The notes under the pieces were generated by a model. That model was not told the origin of the DNA. It ran no database searches and saw only the letters and a list, made by a program, of their open reading frames with translations. A program made the translations under genes and the position numbers. From Pseudomonadales bacterium (GTDB taxonomy: Bacteria; Pseudomonadota; Gammaproteobacteria; Pseudomonadales; UBA3067), in NCBI GenBank assembly GCA_016763235.1, contig JAESUE010000153.1, forward strand, positions 1-5,769: a stretch of 5,769 bases of DNA. The letters are read 5' to 3'. Positions 5,300 through 5,769 of the stretch are shown piece after piece; position 1 is the stretch's first letter; each line of letters begins with the position of its first letter.

Positions 5300-5769
5300 C
5301 TATTTTAAAAAAAGTTGGTAAGCCGGATTATCGGTTTCCGAATAAAAACGATAACCAATATCCTTTAATACTGCCTCGATATCCTTTTCTTCTTTTTTTG
5401 CTGCCTGAAAACCCACTAACACTCGCCCATAAGCGGCACCGTGATTCCGATAATGAAACAAGCTGATATTCCACTTTTCACCGAGGCTAATTAAAAAACC
5501 CATAAGCGCTCCCGGCCGCTCAGGAAATTCGACACGGTACAATAGCTCTTCGCCAATTTCAGGATACCGTCCGCCCACCATATGCCGAATATGCAGCTTC
5601 GCCATTTCGTTATCTGAAAGGTCTTCTGTCGCGTAACCTTTCTCGCATAATTTCTGCACGATGCCTTCTCGATCAGAGGCTGAGCCTATCTGCACGCCAG
5701 CAAATACTTGCGCATTATTACTATCGGAATACCGATAATTAAATTCGGAAATATTAATTTTCCCCAGCA
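5300..5769 (-). CDS. ilvA: Threonine dehydratase (biosynthetic), C-terminal regulatory part; 5' end outside window
   Basis: IlvA deaminates threonine to 2-oxobutanoate, the first committed step of isoleucine synthesis, using pyridoxal phosphate. Only the last 155 residues are in the window; the catalytic domain lies beyond the right edge. What is visible is the allosteric region of two ACT-like subdomains. The first is represented by ISEFNYRYSD and VFAGVQIGS, then the linker DLSDNEMAKLHIRHMVGG. The second includes YRVEFPERPGALMGFL, WNISLFHYRNHGAAYGRVLVGFQ-like sequence, and the final NPAYQLFLK. These match the long, isoleucine-feedback-controlled biosynthetic form closely and exclude the short catabolic TdcB form, which lacks this region. 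The frame is open to the window edge with no stop. No clear intrinsic terminator follows the TAG at 5300-5302, so some readthrough into the TraF-like gene is possible. Confidence 0.96.
   Translation of the reverse strand, partial: LGKINISEFNYRYSDSNNAQVFAGVQIGSASDREGIVQKLCEKGYATEDLSDNEMAKLHIRHMVGGRYPEIGEELLYRVEFPERPGALMGFLISLGEKWNISLFHYRNHGAAYGRVLVGFQAAKKEEKDIEAVLKDIGYRFYSETDNPAYQLFLK

Overview
This window looks like a chromosomal housekeeping segment from a marine-type gammaproteobacterium with moderate GC. The Cellvibrionales, or a Pseudomonas-related order, is my best guess from gene content and order. Six protein genes and one structural RNA are well supported, one further small gene is likely, and no mobile element, CRISPR array, tRNA or rRNA is visible.

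Left block (1-1633, minus strand): rppH, an RNA pyrophosphohydrolase of the Nudix family, is followed after 5 bases by ptsP, enzyme I of the nitrogen-related phosphotransferase system (PTS-Ntr). ptsP runs off the left edge, so only its N-terminal half is present: the GAF sensor domain, the helical HPr/NPr-binding domain and the first part of the phosphohistidine domain. The pair is the widespread rppH-ptsP operon. ptsP starts at TTG and its Shine-Dalgarno sequence lies in the last codons of rppH, which suggests translational coupling. A divergent intergenic region (1634-1906) holds a plausible rppH promoter, two inverted repeats and a weaker candidate promoter for the gene on the other side.

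Middle block (1907-3437, plus strand): a HAD-IB phosphatase of the PA0335 type, the 6S RNA gene (ssrS, about 2648-2832) and 5-formyltetrahydrofolate cyclo-ligase (ygfA). The ssrS-ygfA pairing is an ancient gammaproteobacterial arrangement, but the usual upstream partner zapA is missing and the HAD gene occupies its place. The 6S RNA can be folded by hand into the characteristic rod: a closing stem, a central bubble with the conserved GAGCCGAU and the 3' hairpin, and an inner stem.

Right block (3459-5769, minus strand): a hairpin suited to convergent termination, a 41-residue single-span membrane protein, an outer-membrane TraF-like (PF13729-type) beta-barrel protein with a signal peptide, and the C-terminal regulatory part of threonine dehydratase IlvA, whose catalytic part lies beyond the right edge. 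The TraF-like gene stands alone, with no conjugation genes around it.

I see no clear novel defence, mobile or biosynthetic system. The points most worth checking are the architecture of the 6S RNA locus (a 14-bp DNA palindrome in its 3' arm, loss of the zapA neighbour, and a ygfA start without a Shine-Dalgarno sequence), the structured HAD leader that shares a 13-base word with ssrS, the orphan TraF-like protein with its coiled-coil segment and cysteine pair, and the tiny membrane protein.
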